Assembly: GCA_017885385.1 (NCBI GenBank)
Contig: JAFNGF010000149.1
Location: 13,464 to 30,494, forward strand
Direction: 5' to 3'
Length of the DNA stretch: 17,031 nt
From: Planctomycetota bacterium
GTDB taxonomy: Bacteria > Planctomycetota > Phycisphaerae > Sedimentisphaerales > Anaerobacaceae
Program-made: the position numbers and the translations under genes
Shown here: piece by piece, positions 1 through 6,902 of the stretch
Layout of the letters: the number at the start of each line of letters is the position of its first letter
Numbering within the stretch: position 1 is the stretch's first letter
The notes under the pieces: model-generated
Databases searched by the model: none
Told to the model about the DNA's origin: nothing
The model's input: only the letters and a program-made list of their open reading frames with translations

Positions 1-371
1 AATTTGTCCAGCACGTGCTGCATACTGCCGTACTCTATCTGGTCGTCAGCGATCGGCCTGTTAGTTATGGCGGAGTAAGGCAGGTGCATTGATCGCAGAA
101 GATACACAGCGTCCGGCGGCATTACGTGCGCGTGCTCAAAACCTTCTTTAAACTCTATTCCGCCGTATTGCGGAGGCAGCAGTATATGTGGTCTTTGCAG
201 CAGAACCATGCCTTTTCTTACGAAGGTCCTATCCTTAAATCGGCTGTGTTCAGCCACGAGCACGTAGGGCAGCTCCATATCTCCAAAGGTGAAAAGCATC
301 CTTTGGTACTGCCTTATTACCTCAGTTGCCTTCCAATATTCTTTGAATTTTTCTCTGCCAAAGTCAGACAT
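1..371 (-). CDS. Hypothetical protein, C-terminus cut by window edge
   Basis: An open frame starts at ATG 371-369 and runs without a stop to base 1, giving at least 123 residues. The start is supported by GAGG seven bases upstream. The protein begins MSDFGREKFKEYWKATEVIR and contains a charged, aromatic stretch and a PPQYGGIEF segment. I see no signal peptide or membrane segment and cannot assign a family. Codon use looks like a real gene, and the plus-strand frame over the same bases reads as a shadow. It is on the same strand as the EF-Tu-like gene, but the roughly 350-bp repeat-bearing gap argues against one operon. Confidence 0.75.
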   Translation of the reverse strand, partial: MSDFGREKFKEYWKATEVIRQYQRMLFTFGDMELPYVLVAEHSRFKDRTFVRKGMVLLQRPHILLPPQYGGIEFKEGFEHAHVMPPDAVYLLRSMHLPYSAITNRPIADDQIEYGSMQHVLDK

Positions 372-725
372 GTGTTTTCCTCAAGCCGTTCAGGTCCGGC
401 CGGGCCGCACCTGCCGGCCCTGACGGGAAGGTAGAGCCAGACGCCCTCGCAGAACGGATGACGGAGAACGGACTAGTGTCCTCTGTCTTCTGTCTAACGG
501 GGCGGGCAAAGTTATCCGCCACAGATTTCACAGGCCTGTCCTGAGCCCGGTCGAAGGATTACACTCCTGGAACGGAGGACGGAGGACGGATGACGGATTG
601 CTGTTTTCTGTCCTCTGTCTTCTGTCTTCTCCCTGTGTTCATCTGTGGCTTCGTTTCCATGTTCAGGCGATCACCCGGTGAATCGACATCAGGAACGGCC
701 GGCCAGCCGTTTGTTTATCCGGATA
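372..725. repeat. Gene-free spacer with a two-copy composite repeat
   Basis: No credible gene is seen here. A 42-bp unit occurs at 454-495 and 586-627. Each copy has ACGGATGACGGA, then 11 unrelated bases, then TGTCCTCTGTCTTCTGTCT. The first half is loosely complementary to the second (GAC-GA-GAC against GTC-TC-GTC), so each unit could form an imperfect hairpin. The 15-mer CCACAGATTTCACAG at 519-533 recurs inverted at 13301-13315 in the other host flank. The stretch around 632-652 (CTGTGTTCATCTGTGGCTTC) has the look of a dispersed genomic repeat. None of these is found inside the inserted element. Confidence 0.7.
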
Positions 726-980
726 TTACTCGACAATCTTATAGACAGTATCGCCTTTTCTTGCCCGCCCGGACAGCTTCACTCCGACAGGGTCCCCTGC
801 CTTAGCTTCTTCGACGGGTACGTTGTCAATCTGCATTGATTCGACATTTAGCTCGATGTCGGTAGTATGACCCTTGATGTGGATCCTGTCTCCCACTTTC
901 AAACTGCCGGTCAGCTCCATAACGGCTACTACAGGTCGGGCAAAAAAATCCGATACCTTTCCAATCATCTGCTCAGACAT
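726..980 (-). CDS. EF-Tu domain 2-like small protein
   Basis: This 84-residue protein starts MSEQMIGKVSDFF and consists of one beta-barrel-like domain. The pattern V-x-V-M-E-L-T-G-S-L-K-V-G-D-R-I-H-I-K-G, followed by V-E-S-M-Q-I and a final GDxVGVKLSGRARKGDTVYKI, matches the domain-2 fold of translation GTPases (EF-Tu/IF2). No GTPase domain is present. Proteins like this are usually annotated as translation elongation factor-like, and the exact role is unknown. An alternative ATG at 986 would add two residues. GGAG lies eight bases before the ATG at 980 but only two before the one at 986, so I prefer 980. It is transcribed away from the DUF1028 gene. Confidence 0.85.
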   Translation of the reverse strand: MSEQMIGKVSDFFARPVVAVMELTGSLKVGDRIHIKGHTTDIELNVESMQIDNVPVEEAKAGDPVGVKLSGRARKGDTVYKIVE

Positions 981-1066
981 TTGCATATCTCCATTAGGTT
1001 TTTATTCCTTGCCTTTGAACCGGATCAGACTATTTGGTATTGTAACTAATCGTTTGTCAAAGGCAA

Positions 1067-1107
1067 GCCCCCGCCGGTTTGCTTCGCAAAGCCGAAGCAG
1101 CGGGGGC
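1067..1107. other. Long GC-rich hairpin between divergent genes
   Basis: GCCCCCGC (1067-1074) pairs perfectly with GCGGGGGC (1100-1107). Inside it TTTGC and GCAAA pair around a TTC loop, extended by CGG/CCG past a bulge. There is no T-run after it, and it lies between two divergently transcribed genes, so it is not an ordinary terminator. It resembles the tetraloop hairpins at 13036-13080 and may be a dispersed palindromic repeat. Confidence 0.6.
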
Positions 1108-1142
1108 GAGCATAAACCTGCCCATAAACACGAGGTGTACAA

Positions 1143-1678
1143 ATGGACCGATTAGATTCTGGTTGCTGCGGTTTCTTGAGGAAATTGAGGTTTTTCTCTT
1201 GCCTCGTATTTACTGGGGCGTGCTTGCTAAGCTCCTGCAGGAGGGACATTCAGCCCCCCTTCTTGCCTTTGGAAGAAAGCGGGGGGGCGGGCAAGAGATT
1301 TCCCGGTGCCCAATCCGGGACATTCTCTATTGTGGCTGTGGATCCAAATACCGGTGTTTGCGGGGCTGCCGTAGCGAGCAAATATCCGGCTGTTGGCAAG
1401 GTGGTGCCTTACGTGCGGGCAGGGGTCGGCGCATTTTGTACTCAGTATTGGCACAACCCGCAGTGGGGAGAGGCTGCACTCGACCTGCTGGCCAAAGGCT
1501 ATTTGCCTGAGCAGGTTCTATCTGAGCTGCTGCGCAATGATACTCAGCCTGACAAGCGCCAGCTGGCTATTATCGACATGTCTGGTCGAACTGCAAACCG
1601 TAACCCGGCTAAGGCCGATCCTTCGGGAATCTGGTGGGGAGCTGTATCGGGTAAGTATTACGCTTGTCAGGGCAACAC
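1143..1678 (+). pseudogene. DUF1028 lipoprotein, 5' part, split by the insertion
   Basis: ATG 1143 has GAGG seven bases upstream. The product starts with a basic region (FLRKLR), a hydrophobic core and a lipobox LSSC with Cys32, so it should be a lipoprotein. From residue 60 it matches DUF1028, an Ntn-hydrolase-like family of unknown activity: TFSIVAVDPNTG, AVASKYPAVGKVVPYVRAGV and RQLAIIDMSGR. Similarity ends at QGNT around 1678. In the chromosome the frame continues 36 codons into the element and stops at 1787, giving a 214-residue chimera. Joined at the AC core to 12730-13110, the gene would be a continuous 304-codon frame. The split form lacks the conserved C-terminal half and is probably inactive. 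Confidence 0.9.
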
Positions 1679-1698
1679 ATTGTCCTGTTCAGGTATAC
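1657..1698. other. attL of the serine integrase element
   Basis: This is the left junction. Host bases up to 1676 are followed by the AC core (1677-1678), then element bases with the attP right arm CAGGTATAC at 1690-1698. That arm is the exact inverted complement of GTATACCTG at 12710-12718. Both arms lie 11 bases beyond the same inner AAT-AC-ATT dyad, which marks AC as the likely crossover dinucleotide. Confidence 0.9.
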
Positions 1699-3343
1699 AA
1701 ATCGTGATACCTGATTCTCGAATGGCCCGCTGGCGTTCCTTTCCCGCTTCTTTAACCGCCAGCCGAAATTCCGTTTTCATTCTGTGATTCGCACCTTCAG
1801 CGTATATTTGAGCCGCATCGCTTATAACTCTACCATTCGCAAGATGGTGGTAGAATTCAATGCAACCTTTGAAACCTACACGCCATTTATTCTTTCCTGT
1901 ACTGTCGACAAAAATGCCGTAACCGTTTCGTTTTGGATTATCACCAAACAGGAAGTGTAAAAACCTGCGAATATCATCATAACTTAGTTTCCGCCAATCT
2001 TTGTTTGTATGCTGCTCCATCAAGGCTAATCGCAATGACATTGCCTCCTGTTGAATATGCTCAGGATTAGGCATACTTGCAAACGTCTGCCGTAGTTCAT
2101 TCAGTCGGGTTTCTAAGGACTGTTTCTCGGCTTTGAGTTCATTGTGTTTATCAAGTAAAAGGCTTCCTCCCGCTGCAATAGCCTTGGCAAGATTCGAAAT
2201 GCCATAATTTGCTTTGCCTAAAGCCCGTTCAGCTTGTTTGATGTCCTTCTCCAAAGCCTCTCGGTCATTGTTTGTTGGCAACGCAGCTTTTATTGCAGCG
2301 GTGTATGCTGGTTCATCCAAAAAGAAACCATATAGGTAATCCAATACACCACTTTCCAGCAAGTCACCCCGAATGCCATGATAAGGACAATTTCTTATGT
2401 CACCTTTGTACTTGTAGTGGCGATAGTAGACATACCTTTTATTCTCACTCTGACTTTTGAGCGAACCACCACAATGAGGACAAAACACAAAACCAGTTAA
2501 GAGATATTTGCCCAGCCCCGCTTTATTGCATACTCGGTTGTGTTCCATACGATTTCGGACACGCTTTTCCAATTCAGGACTAATGACTTCTGGGACGCCT
2601 GGGACAGTTACTTCAAGATTATTTATGTCGATTTCAGGAGAGTCGAATTTTGCCTTATAAATTCCAGACAAACAACCTTCCCGAACCCAGCGGGTAATTA
2701 TTCGTTCAGAACGAAATCCATACTCTTTTGCGAGAGCCACAAGCGGCTCACCATTAACGTAGCGTTTCAACAAGGCGGGGAGTTTCTTGCCTTCATCAGT
2801 AATAAACCACTCGCCACTGGTTTTGCTTATTGCCTTGTAACCTCGACCGGCAGGCAAGCAGCCAGACCATCTCAAACCATTCCTGGCATTTGCAATACGT
2901 CCACCTATTGTACGTTCCATAATTCGCTGTTTTTCATCCTCAGCAAGACCAGCGTGGACGAAATTCAACAGTGTGTTGCGGGGTTTTCTCGTATCAAATC
3001 CACCTTTGCTATCAACAACGTGAATGCCGTAGTTTGTCTTTAGAAACTTGGTATTACTGATGATGTCACAACCGTCACGAGCAAAACGTGTAACATCAAA
3101 ACAAACAATCAAATCAAATTGCTCAGTTGCAGCATCCCTCAACATCCGTTGGAAATCTTCCCTTCCCTCGGTTGTTGAACCGGATAAACTTTCATCAACA
3201 TAATGGCGCATGAAAGTACATTCATTCTTGGAGCAAAAATCTTCAATCGCTGCTTTCTGCCTGGGTATTGAAGTATTGTCTCGTTGACCTTCGCCGGATG
3301 TGCGGGCGTATCCAACAGCCCTAAGTGATTTGCTTGCTATCAT
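1667..3343 (-). CDS. int: Large serine recombinase (element integrase)
   Basis: This 558-residue protein integrates and excises the element by attP x attB recombination. The catalytic domain comes first, with YARTS (nucleophile Ser16), DLIVCFDVTRFAR and an E-rich helix (GLAEDEKQRIMERT). A recombinase domain follows, then a zinc-ribbon-like segment FCPHCGG with a later NCPYH, then a coiled coil (LEKDIKQAERALGKANY onward). Length and order fit large serine integrases. The start abuts a 10-bp repeat and has AAAGG eight bases upstream. The 3' end crosses the attachment site: the final residues Leu-Pro and the TGA stop lie in host DNA (1667-1675). In the circular form the frame would continue into the other end of the element. 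Confidence 0.96.
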   Translation of the reverse strand: MIASKSLRAVGYARTSGEGQRDNTSIPRQKAAIEDFCSKNECTFMRHYVDESLSGSTTEGREDFQRMLRDAATEQFDLIVCFDVTRFARDGCDIISNTKFLKTNYGIHVVDSKGGFDTRKPRNTLLNFVHAGLAEDEKQRIMERTIGGRIANARNGLRWSGCLPAGRGYKAISKTSGEWFITDEGKKLPALLKRYVNGEPLVALAKEYGFRSERIITRWVREGCLSGIYKAKFDSPEIDINNLEVTVPGVPEVISPELEKRVRNRMEHNRVCNKAGLGKYLLTGFVFCPHCGGSLKSQSENKRYVYYRHYKYKGDIRNCPYHGIRGDLLESGVLDYLYGFFLDEPAYTAAIKAALPTNNDREALEKDIKQAERALGKANYGISNLAKAIAAGGSLLLDKHNELKAEKQSLETRLNELRQTFASMPNPEHIQQEAMSLRLALMEQHTNKDWRKLSYDDIRRFLHFLFGDNPKRNGYGIFVDSTGKNKWRVGFKGCIEFYHHLANGRVISDAAQIYAEGANHRMKTEFRLAVKEAGKERQRAIRESGITICIPEQDNVLP

Positions 3344-3461
3344 CTGCCTAACCTTTCATTCTGCCTAACCCTGCCTAACCGAAACTTAAAAAGGGCGGTT
3401 GACTGCCGGTTAGGCGTTAGCAGTCCAGCTTAGGTAATTACTCCCAAGTTGCACCGCCCTA
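3344..3461 (-). promoter_or_regulatory. Structured leader of the integrase gene
   Basis: Read on the minus strand, the predicted transcript begins at about 3461 with AGGGCGGU, which pairs with ACCGCCCU (3399-3392) followed by a U-run. An inner stem GACTGC/GCAGTC (3425-3420 with 3406-3401) displays a loop containing GCCTAACCG. Three direct copies of GGTTAGGCAG follow (3380-3371, 3370-3361 and 3353-3344), and the last abuts the start codon. The loop is complementary over nine bases to the first copy and over eight to the others, so it could mask the ribosome-binding region or act as an attenuator. The same repeats could equally be protein operators. Seen in sequence; the function is inferred. 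Confidence 0.6.
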
Positions 3462-3467
3462 TTTGAT

Positions 3468-3495
3468 ATTATAGTATTGCCATCCCCAATATCAA
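3468..3495 (-). promoter_or_regulatory. Sigma70-type promoter of the integrase
   Basis: On the minus strand TTGATA (3495-3490) is followed after 16 bases by a perfect TATAAT (3473-3468). The expected start near 3461 falls just at the first base of the leader's outer stem, which supports both calls. Confidence 0.7.
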
Positions 3496-3638
3496 CATAA
3501 TTTTACAAATTCCCGTCTTTTCCTGCTTACACCGCTACAAACAAAGCGTCTGGCAGGGTTTGAGGCAGGTTATTCGCTGTTAGCCCAGCAAATTATAGCC
3601 CTTAGCCAAAGATAGCCCGTTAAAACCCATTGTTTCAG
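3496..3638. other. Gene-free stretch with short TAGCCC repeats
   Basis: No gene is seen. TAGCCC occurs at 3581-3586, 3596-3601 and 3613-3618, with a variant TAGCCA at 3603-3608. The spacing is irregular, so this is at best a loose cluster of binding sites. It separates the integrase promoter from the hairpin array. Confidence 0.4.
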
Positions 3639-3672
3639 AAAAAAGGGCTGGCCGAAAGGAGAAGGACAGCCC
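3639..3672 (-). terminator. Rho-independent terminator of the terminase operon
   Basis: On the minus strand GGGCTG (3672-3667) pairs with CAGCCC (3650-3645) across a 16-base loop and is followed directly by six T (3644-3639). It lies downstream of the minus-strand operon that ends with the 115-aa gene and before the integrase promoter, as expected for the operon's end. Confidence 0.65.
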
Positions 3673-3888
3673 CACAAAGGAGATGTTTGAAAGGAATGTG
3701 AAATGATTGCGGGGGTGGGCAACAAGTCCACCCCCCAAATAATGGATAAAAAAGAAGGCACCCCACAAAGGAAAGAATTATGGCGGGGCTGGTGCTGGAC
3801 AAGAGACACCAGCCCTCGTACAACACGACTATGAAAGGCATTTGAAAGGGGACTGCGTAAGAGCCAATGAACCGACAGACGCAGCCCC
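3645..3888. other. Array of four tandem GC-rich hairpins
   Basis: Four perfect or near-perfect stems follow one another. Their arms are 3645-3650/3667-3672, GGGGGTGG 3711-3718/3728-3735, GGGCTGGTG 3786-3794/3807-3815, and GGGG-A-CTGCGT 3848-3858/3879-3888. Starts are 62-75 bases apart. CCCCACAAAGGA is repeated exactly at 3670-3681 and 3761-3772. Open frames through this area change composition abruptly and have no family look, so I treat it as non-coding. It could be a structured RNA, a set of attenuators or protective 3' structures, or a packaging or replication site. The lowest hairpin is the terminator listed separately. Confidence 0.6.
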
Positions 3889-3905
3889 CGGCTGGTATAG
3901 AAACT

Positions 3906-3925
3906 CAAACCTGATTTGAGGTTTG
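3906..3925 (-). terminator. Weak hairpin directly after the 115-aa gene
   Basis: CAAACCT (3906-3912) and AGGTTTG (3919-3925) form a seven-base-pair stem that touches the TGA stop at 3926-3928. The following minus-strand bases AGTTTC are only mildly T-rich, so it may be a weak terminator or an RNA-stabilising 3' hairpin. Confidence 0.4.
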
Positions 3926-4273
3926 TCATTTTCCAACTTTCCGAAAGTGCATTTGAGGAATGTCGAGCACGCCCTGATCGGTGCTGGGAGCAGCATCACC
4001 TTGGCCCGCATAATTGGCCTTGCCAGGAAATTTCATCTCCGGTAGCGACAAGGTCTCATCATTGATTAGGTCGGCTTGCAAAGTTCCGCCACCTGCTTTA
4101 ACGAAATTCATCGCTGGAATGTCCAAAACTTCATCGCCAACATTCTCGGTAAAACTTGCATCCGCAATAGGGTGAAGGTCACCAGAATTATCACGATAAT
4201 GGGAAGCCTTTGCCGGGTCATCGACTTGGAGAAAATTGTCCTGATGGATTTTCGATTGTTGAAGTAACTGCAT
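3926..4273 (-). CDS. 115-aa protein with three LxLPxMxF-type motifs
   Basis: No family is recognised. The start has AAAGGA about seven bases upstream. The protein is hydrophilic and probably mostly disordered. It carries three copies of one short motif: VLDIPAMNF (49-57), TLSLPEMKF (74-82) and VLDIPQMHF (102-110), each followed by a basic or glycine-rich linker. Spacing is 25 and 28 residues. Such repeats often serve as docking peptides for a partner with several binding sites. It is the last gene of the terminase operon, 20 bases after the coiled-coil gene, so a packaging or virion-related partner is plausible but unproven. Confidence 0.75.
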   Translation of the reverse strand: MQLLQQSKIHQDNFLQVDDPAKASHYRDNSGDLHPIADASFTENVGDEVLDIPAMNFVKAGGGTLQADLINDETLSLPEMKFPGKANYAGQGDAAPSTDQGVLDIPQMHFRKVGK

Positions 4274-4293
4274 TTTTGTTTTCCTTTCAAAAA

Positions 4294-4953
4294 CTACACT
4301 TCTATTTTTTCAATTCTGGATCTCGCCGTTGACATCTCTTGCCGGTTTCTTTCCTCCATTAACATCGCCCGTGCTTTGGGGGATGCTTCGTCATTAAACT
4401 TTTCCATCGCTTCCTTGTCCCCTTGTTTACACAACTCGACCCGCTCCAGCATCTGCTTCAAAAGTCTCGCATCTTCACCTTTTGCAAATGCTTCGTTGTA
4501 GTCCTTAATCGCCCATTGGAGACGGTAATTTGCAGTCTGCATCGCCTGCTGCAAATCTTTAACTTTTTGGATTTCTGATTCACTCACTCTTTCGCACTGT
4601 TCCACAAGTGCATCAAGTTGCTTCTTGGTCGCAAGAACATCCACCCTAAGCTCTTCCAAAACTTGAACATCAGCCGCTGCTGGTATGCTGCCGGGACGGG
4701 TACACTTACTCAATAGATTTCTTTTGCAGCAATTGAACCTCTCTTGACAGACGGCAAGTTTCGTTTCCCAAAACCATTTTTTATATTTTGAAACCCTCGC
4801 GGGGTCCTTGCTTGCCACTGCGTCAAACGTTGTCGAAGAGTCGTGCGTTCTCCAAGAACCATCGGGATACAAAATATACTCATTGGCGATTACGAAATCC
4901 GGCCCATGCCGTTTGTCGAAGTCCGCTGTAAATTCTGCGATGTTCATACTCAT
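4294..4953 (-). CDS. Coiled-coil protein downstream of terminase
   Basis: This 219-residue protein has no recognised family. Residues 1-65 are a mixed region with DFVIANEYILYPDGSWRTHD. Residues about 96-215 are strongly helical with heptad-like leucines (VLEELRVDVLATKKQLDALV, VKDLQQAMQTANYRLQWAI), suggesting a long coiled coil. Cysteines at 69, 75, 76 and 84 cluster in the middle and could bind metal, but the spacing is not a classic motif. AAAGGA lies six bases before ATG 4953. It is 57 bases from the terminase gene on the same strand, so it probably shares its transcript. In tailed-phage operons this position often holds the portal gene, but this protein has no portal features. Confidence 0.8.
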   Translation of the reverse strand: MSMNIAEFTADFDKRHGPDFVIANEYILYPDGSWRTHDSSTTFDAVASKDPARVSKYKKWFWETKLAVCQERFNCCKRNLLSKCTRPGSIPAAADVQVLEELRVDVLATKKQLDALVEQCERVSESEIQKVKDLQQAMQTANYRLQWAIKDYNEAFAKGEDARLLKQMLERVELCKQGDKEAMEKFNDEASPKARAMLMEERNRQEMSTARSRIEKIEV

Positions 4954-5010
4954 TTTTTATCCTTTCAAAATCCATTGTATATTGAATCTTTGCAATGTCA
5001 AGAAAAAATC

Positions 5011-6459
5011 CTAATCATTGTAAATACTTTGCAGCCGACTGCGGCCAAAAACGCCCGCCCTCAATTTCCTCTTAGATGCGACATCAACAGCACCCGAAAC
5101 GGCGTTGGCGAGATCATCTTTTTGACCCACAGGGTGGTCTACGATGTCACGACCCCCGGCCCGGCAGCGGCGTTCCAGCGATGCAAATTGATTTACCAAT
5201 ACCGGGTCGTCAAGCAATTCCACCTGCTGGCTACATAGACGACCTAAAATATCGAGATATAACTCACTTTTTGTCTTTTCGGCTGGTCGATATAGAATCC
5301 CGTTAGCCTTGAAACTCTGGGTGACAAAATCCCCTGCATAGCGGTCGCCTGAAACTTCGTGCAGCCCATAAGCACGTATCACATCCGCCATCTGACCGCA
5401 AACGAGGTGCGGATTAAACGGACTTTTATATCGGCGTAGACAACTAATGACCATCTTCTTGTTATCTGGATTTTTGAAACTGATGGCCAACGCAGCATCA
5501 TCAAATCTTCCGCCACTTAAATCTGCGAACCCATAATAAATTCTACTCTTATCTGCCAATAATTCTTTTCGACCCGGCACTACGCACGCCTGGACTACCT
5601 CTATGGGCAAATAGCCGACAATGTCCTCTCTCCACAAATTCAAATACTCAGCCCGACCCGCAGTGGGGTCATCTTCGATTTCGGCGGCAATATCCTCTTG
5701 TGATAGAGTCGGATTCATCACGATTGACGCGGCGTCCCAAACTAACGTGCGGCTTTGGTCGTTACCGAAATGACGTTTCCACTGGCTGTGTGCCCAGCCT
5801 TTGGGAGCATATTTTGTGCTAACACAAACCAAACGTCCCTTCGTAGTCAAGAGGGCGGGCTTGATGGACCTTATCAATTCTGTGTCACTTCTGACACGCG
5901 ATTCTTCCGTGTACCCAAAAAAGCAAAGTTCATCGACAATAACCATCAATTGGGTGAAGCCTCTAACGCTGCGAAAATCGCCGGTCATTATTCGCACCGT
6001 GACACCGTTATTTAATTTGAAACCTTGTTTCACATCGTCATCAATTTCAGCCTCAAGCATCGGGCTACCTAAAGCAGCCCGGCAATACGATTTGATGATG
6101 GTGGATTGTGCCCGTGTCGGGCTGGTAATTGTAACCATAGGAATTTCGCCTGGACTGAGCAATCTCTCCTTACCGGACAAACTCGATTCGTAGGCCCCAA
6201 TAAGACCAGAAATTTTGCTCTTGCCCCCGCGACGCCCCACAAGCAGCAAAACCGTTAAAAACCCCTCCGGTGGCAGTTTGGCCGGGTCACGTCCGGTACA
6301 TCGGCGTATCAATTCGAGGTTATGTGGCTTCACCACAGGCAAACCATAAATGACCCGCAAACAAATAACCCAGTTGTGCCAACTGCTCAGGTCTTGGCTG
6401 TGGCCTTGCAGGTAGGGCTTAAACAAGTTCCTATCTTTTATGCTTTCAACGATATTCAT
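5011..6459 (-). CDS. terL: Terminase large subunit
   Basis: This 482-residue DNA-packaging motor has an N-terminal ATPase with Walker A VGRRGGKS (74-81), Walker B MVIVDE (172-177) and a coupling segment VCVSTKYAP (211-219). A C-terminal RuvC-like nuclease follows, with FADLSGGRFDD (first Asp313) and the closing KDDLANAVSGAV (Asp448/449). All expected acidic positions appear present, so it looks intact. The start overlaps the stop of the preceding gene as ATGA, with AAGG seven bases upstream, so translation is coupled to the TerS-like gene. In a full phage it would fill a prohead; no capsid or portal gene is in this element, so it may act on helper-phage particles. Confidence 0.95.
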   Translation of the reverse strand: MNIVESIKDRNLFKPYLQGHSQDLSSWHNWVICLRVIYGLPVVKPHNLELIRRCTGRDPAKLPPEGFLTVLLLVGRRGGKSKISGLIGAYESSLSGKERLLSPGEIPMVTITSPTRAQSTIIKSYCRAALGSPMLEAEIDDDVKQGFKLNNGVTVRIMTGDFRSVRGFTQLMVIVDELCFFGYTEESRVRSDTELIRSIKPALLTTKGRLVCVSTKYAPKGWAHSQWKRHFGNDQSRTLVWDAASIVMNPTLSQEDIAAEIEDDPTAGRAEYLNLWREDIVGYLPIEVVQACVVPGRKELLADKSRIYYGFADLSGGRFDDAALAISFKNPDNKKMVISCLRRYKSPFNPHLVCGQMADVIRAYGLHEVSGDRYAGDFVTQSFKANGILYRPAEKTKSELYLDILGRLCSQQVELLDDPVLVNQFASLERRCRAGGRDIVDHPVGQKDDLANAVSGAVDVASKRKLRAGVFGRSRLQSIYND

Positions 6460-6902
6460 CTGGCATCCTTACCCTTGACATAAGCCTGTAAGCTGGCAAC
6501 CTTCCTTGCCCTGCGTTCCAAACCAACCACACGGCCAAGTCCAATAAGGCTGTTCAAAGCCTGCACCCATCGACTTATCAGCTTGGCAGACTTCTTAGGC
6601 TCAGTAGCGATCCGCTGCTCTATCTGCCGCAGGACAAATTCAAGGAAGACAAACCGCTCGACCAAACAAACTTGCACATGACTCAGACCTTCTGCACCGC
6701 CTAAATCACCTGTGACTTCATCGAAAGAGCTTTTGAGTTCTTTGTAGGTAATGAAACGCCCATCGAGTTTAGCAAGAAAGCCCGTCTGGTAGCGTTTCGG
6801 TGCTCTCTTGAACTTCTTTGGAATGGAATCGGGGTCGTCCTTATATTTCGCGTCTTCCCAGTTTTCAAACTGCTCAGCATTCCTTTTCTGAGTTTTGCTC
6901 AT
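6456..6902 (-). CDS. Probable small terminase subunit
   Basis: This 148-residue protein starts MSKTQKRNAEQFENWEDAKY. The assignment to TerS rests on position directly before terL, coupled by ATGA overlaps on both sides. It also rests on a C-terminal helix pattern LNSLIGLGRVVGLERRARKV like that of phage small terminase-like proteins. A DNA-binding helix-turn-helix is not obvious. ATG 6902 overlaps the resolvase stop as ATGA and has AGGGA nine bases upstream. An ATG at 6911 would sit against that same AGGGA, so I prefer 6902. An unrelated packaging accessory protein is the main alternative. Confidence 0.7.
   Translation of the reverse strand: MSKTQKRNAEQFENWEDAKYKDDPDSIPKKFKRAPKRYQTGFLAKLDGRFITYKELKSSFDEVTGDLGGAEGLSHVQVCLVERFVFLEFVLRQIEQRIATEPKKSAKLISRWVQALNSLIGLGRVVGLERRARKVASLQAYVKGKDAR

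Noticed and set aside
1079..1510. Plus-strand frame of 143 codons overlapping the DUF1028 start
   Set aside because: It reads a hairpin as protein and overlaps a frame with clear lipobox and DUF1028 motifs.
3570..3929. 119-codon and nested minus-strand frames over the hairpin array
   Set aside because: They run through perfect palindromes, lack ribosome sites, have unnatural composition and overlap the end of the 115-aa gene.
5011..6459. TerL as evidence of a complete prophage
   Set aside because: No portal, capsid, tail or lysis gene is recognisable within the precisely bounded element.
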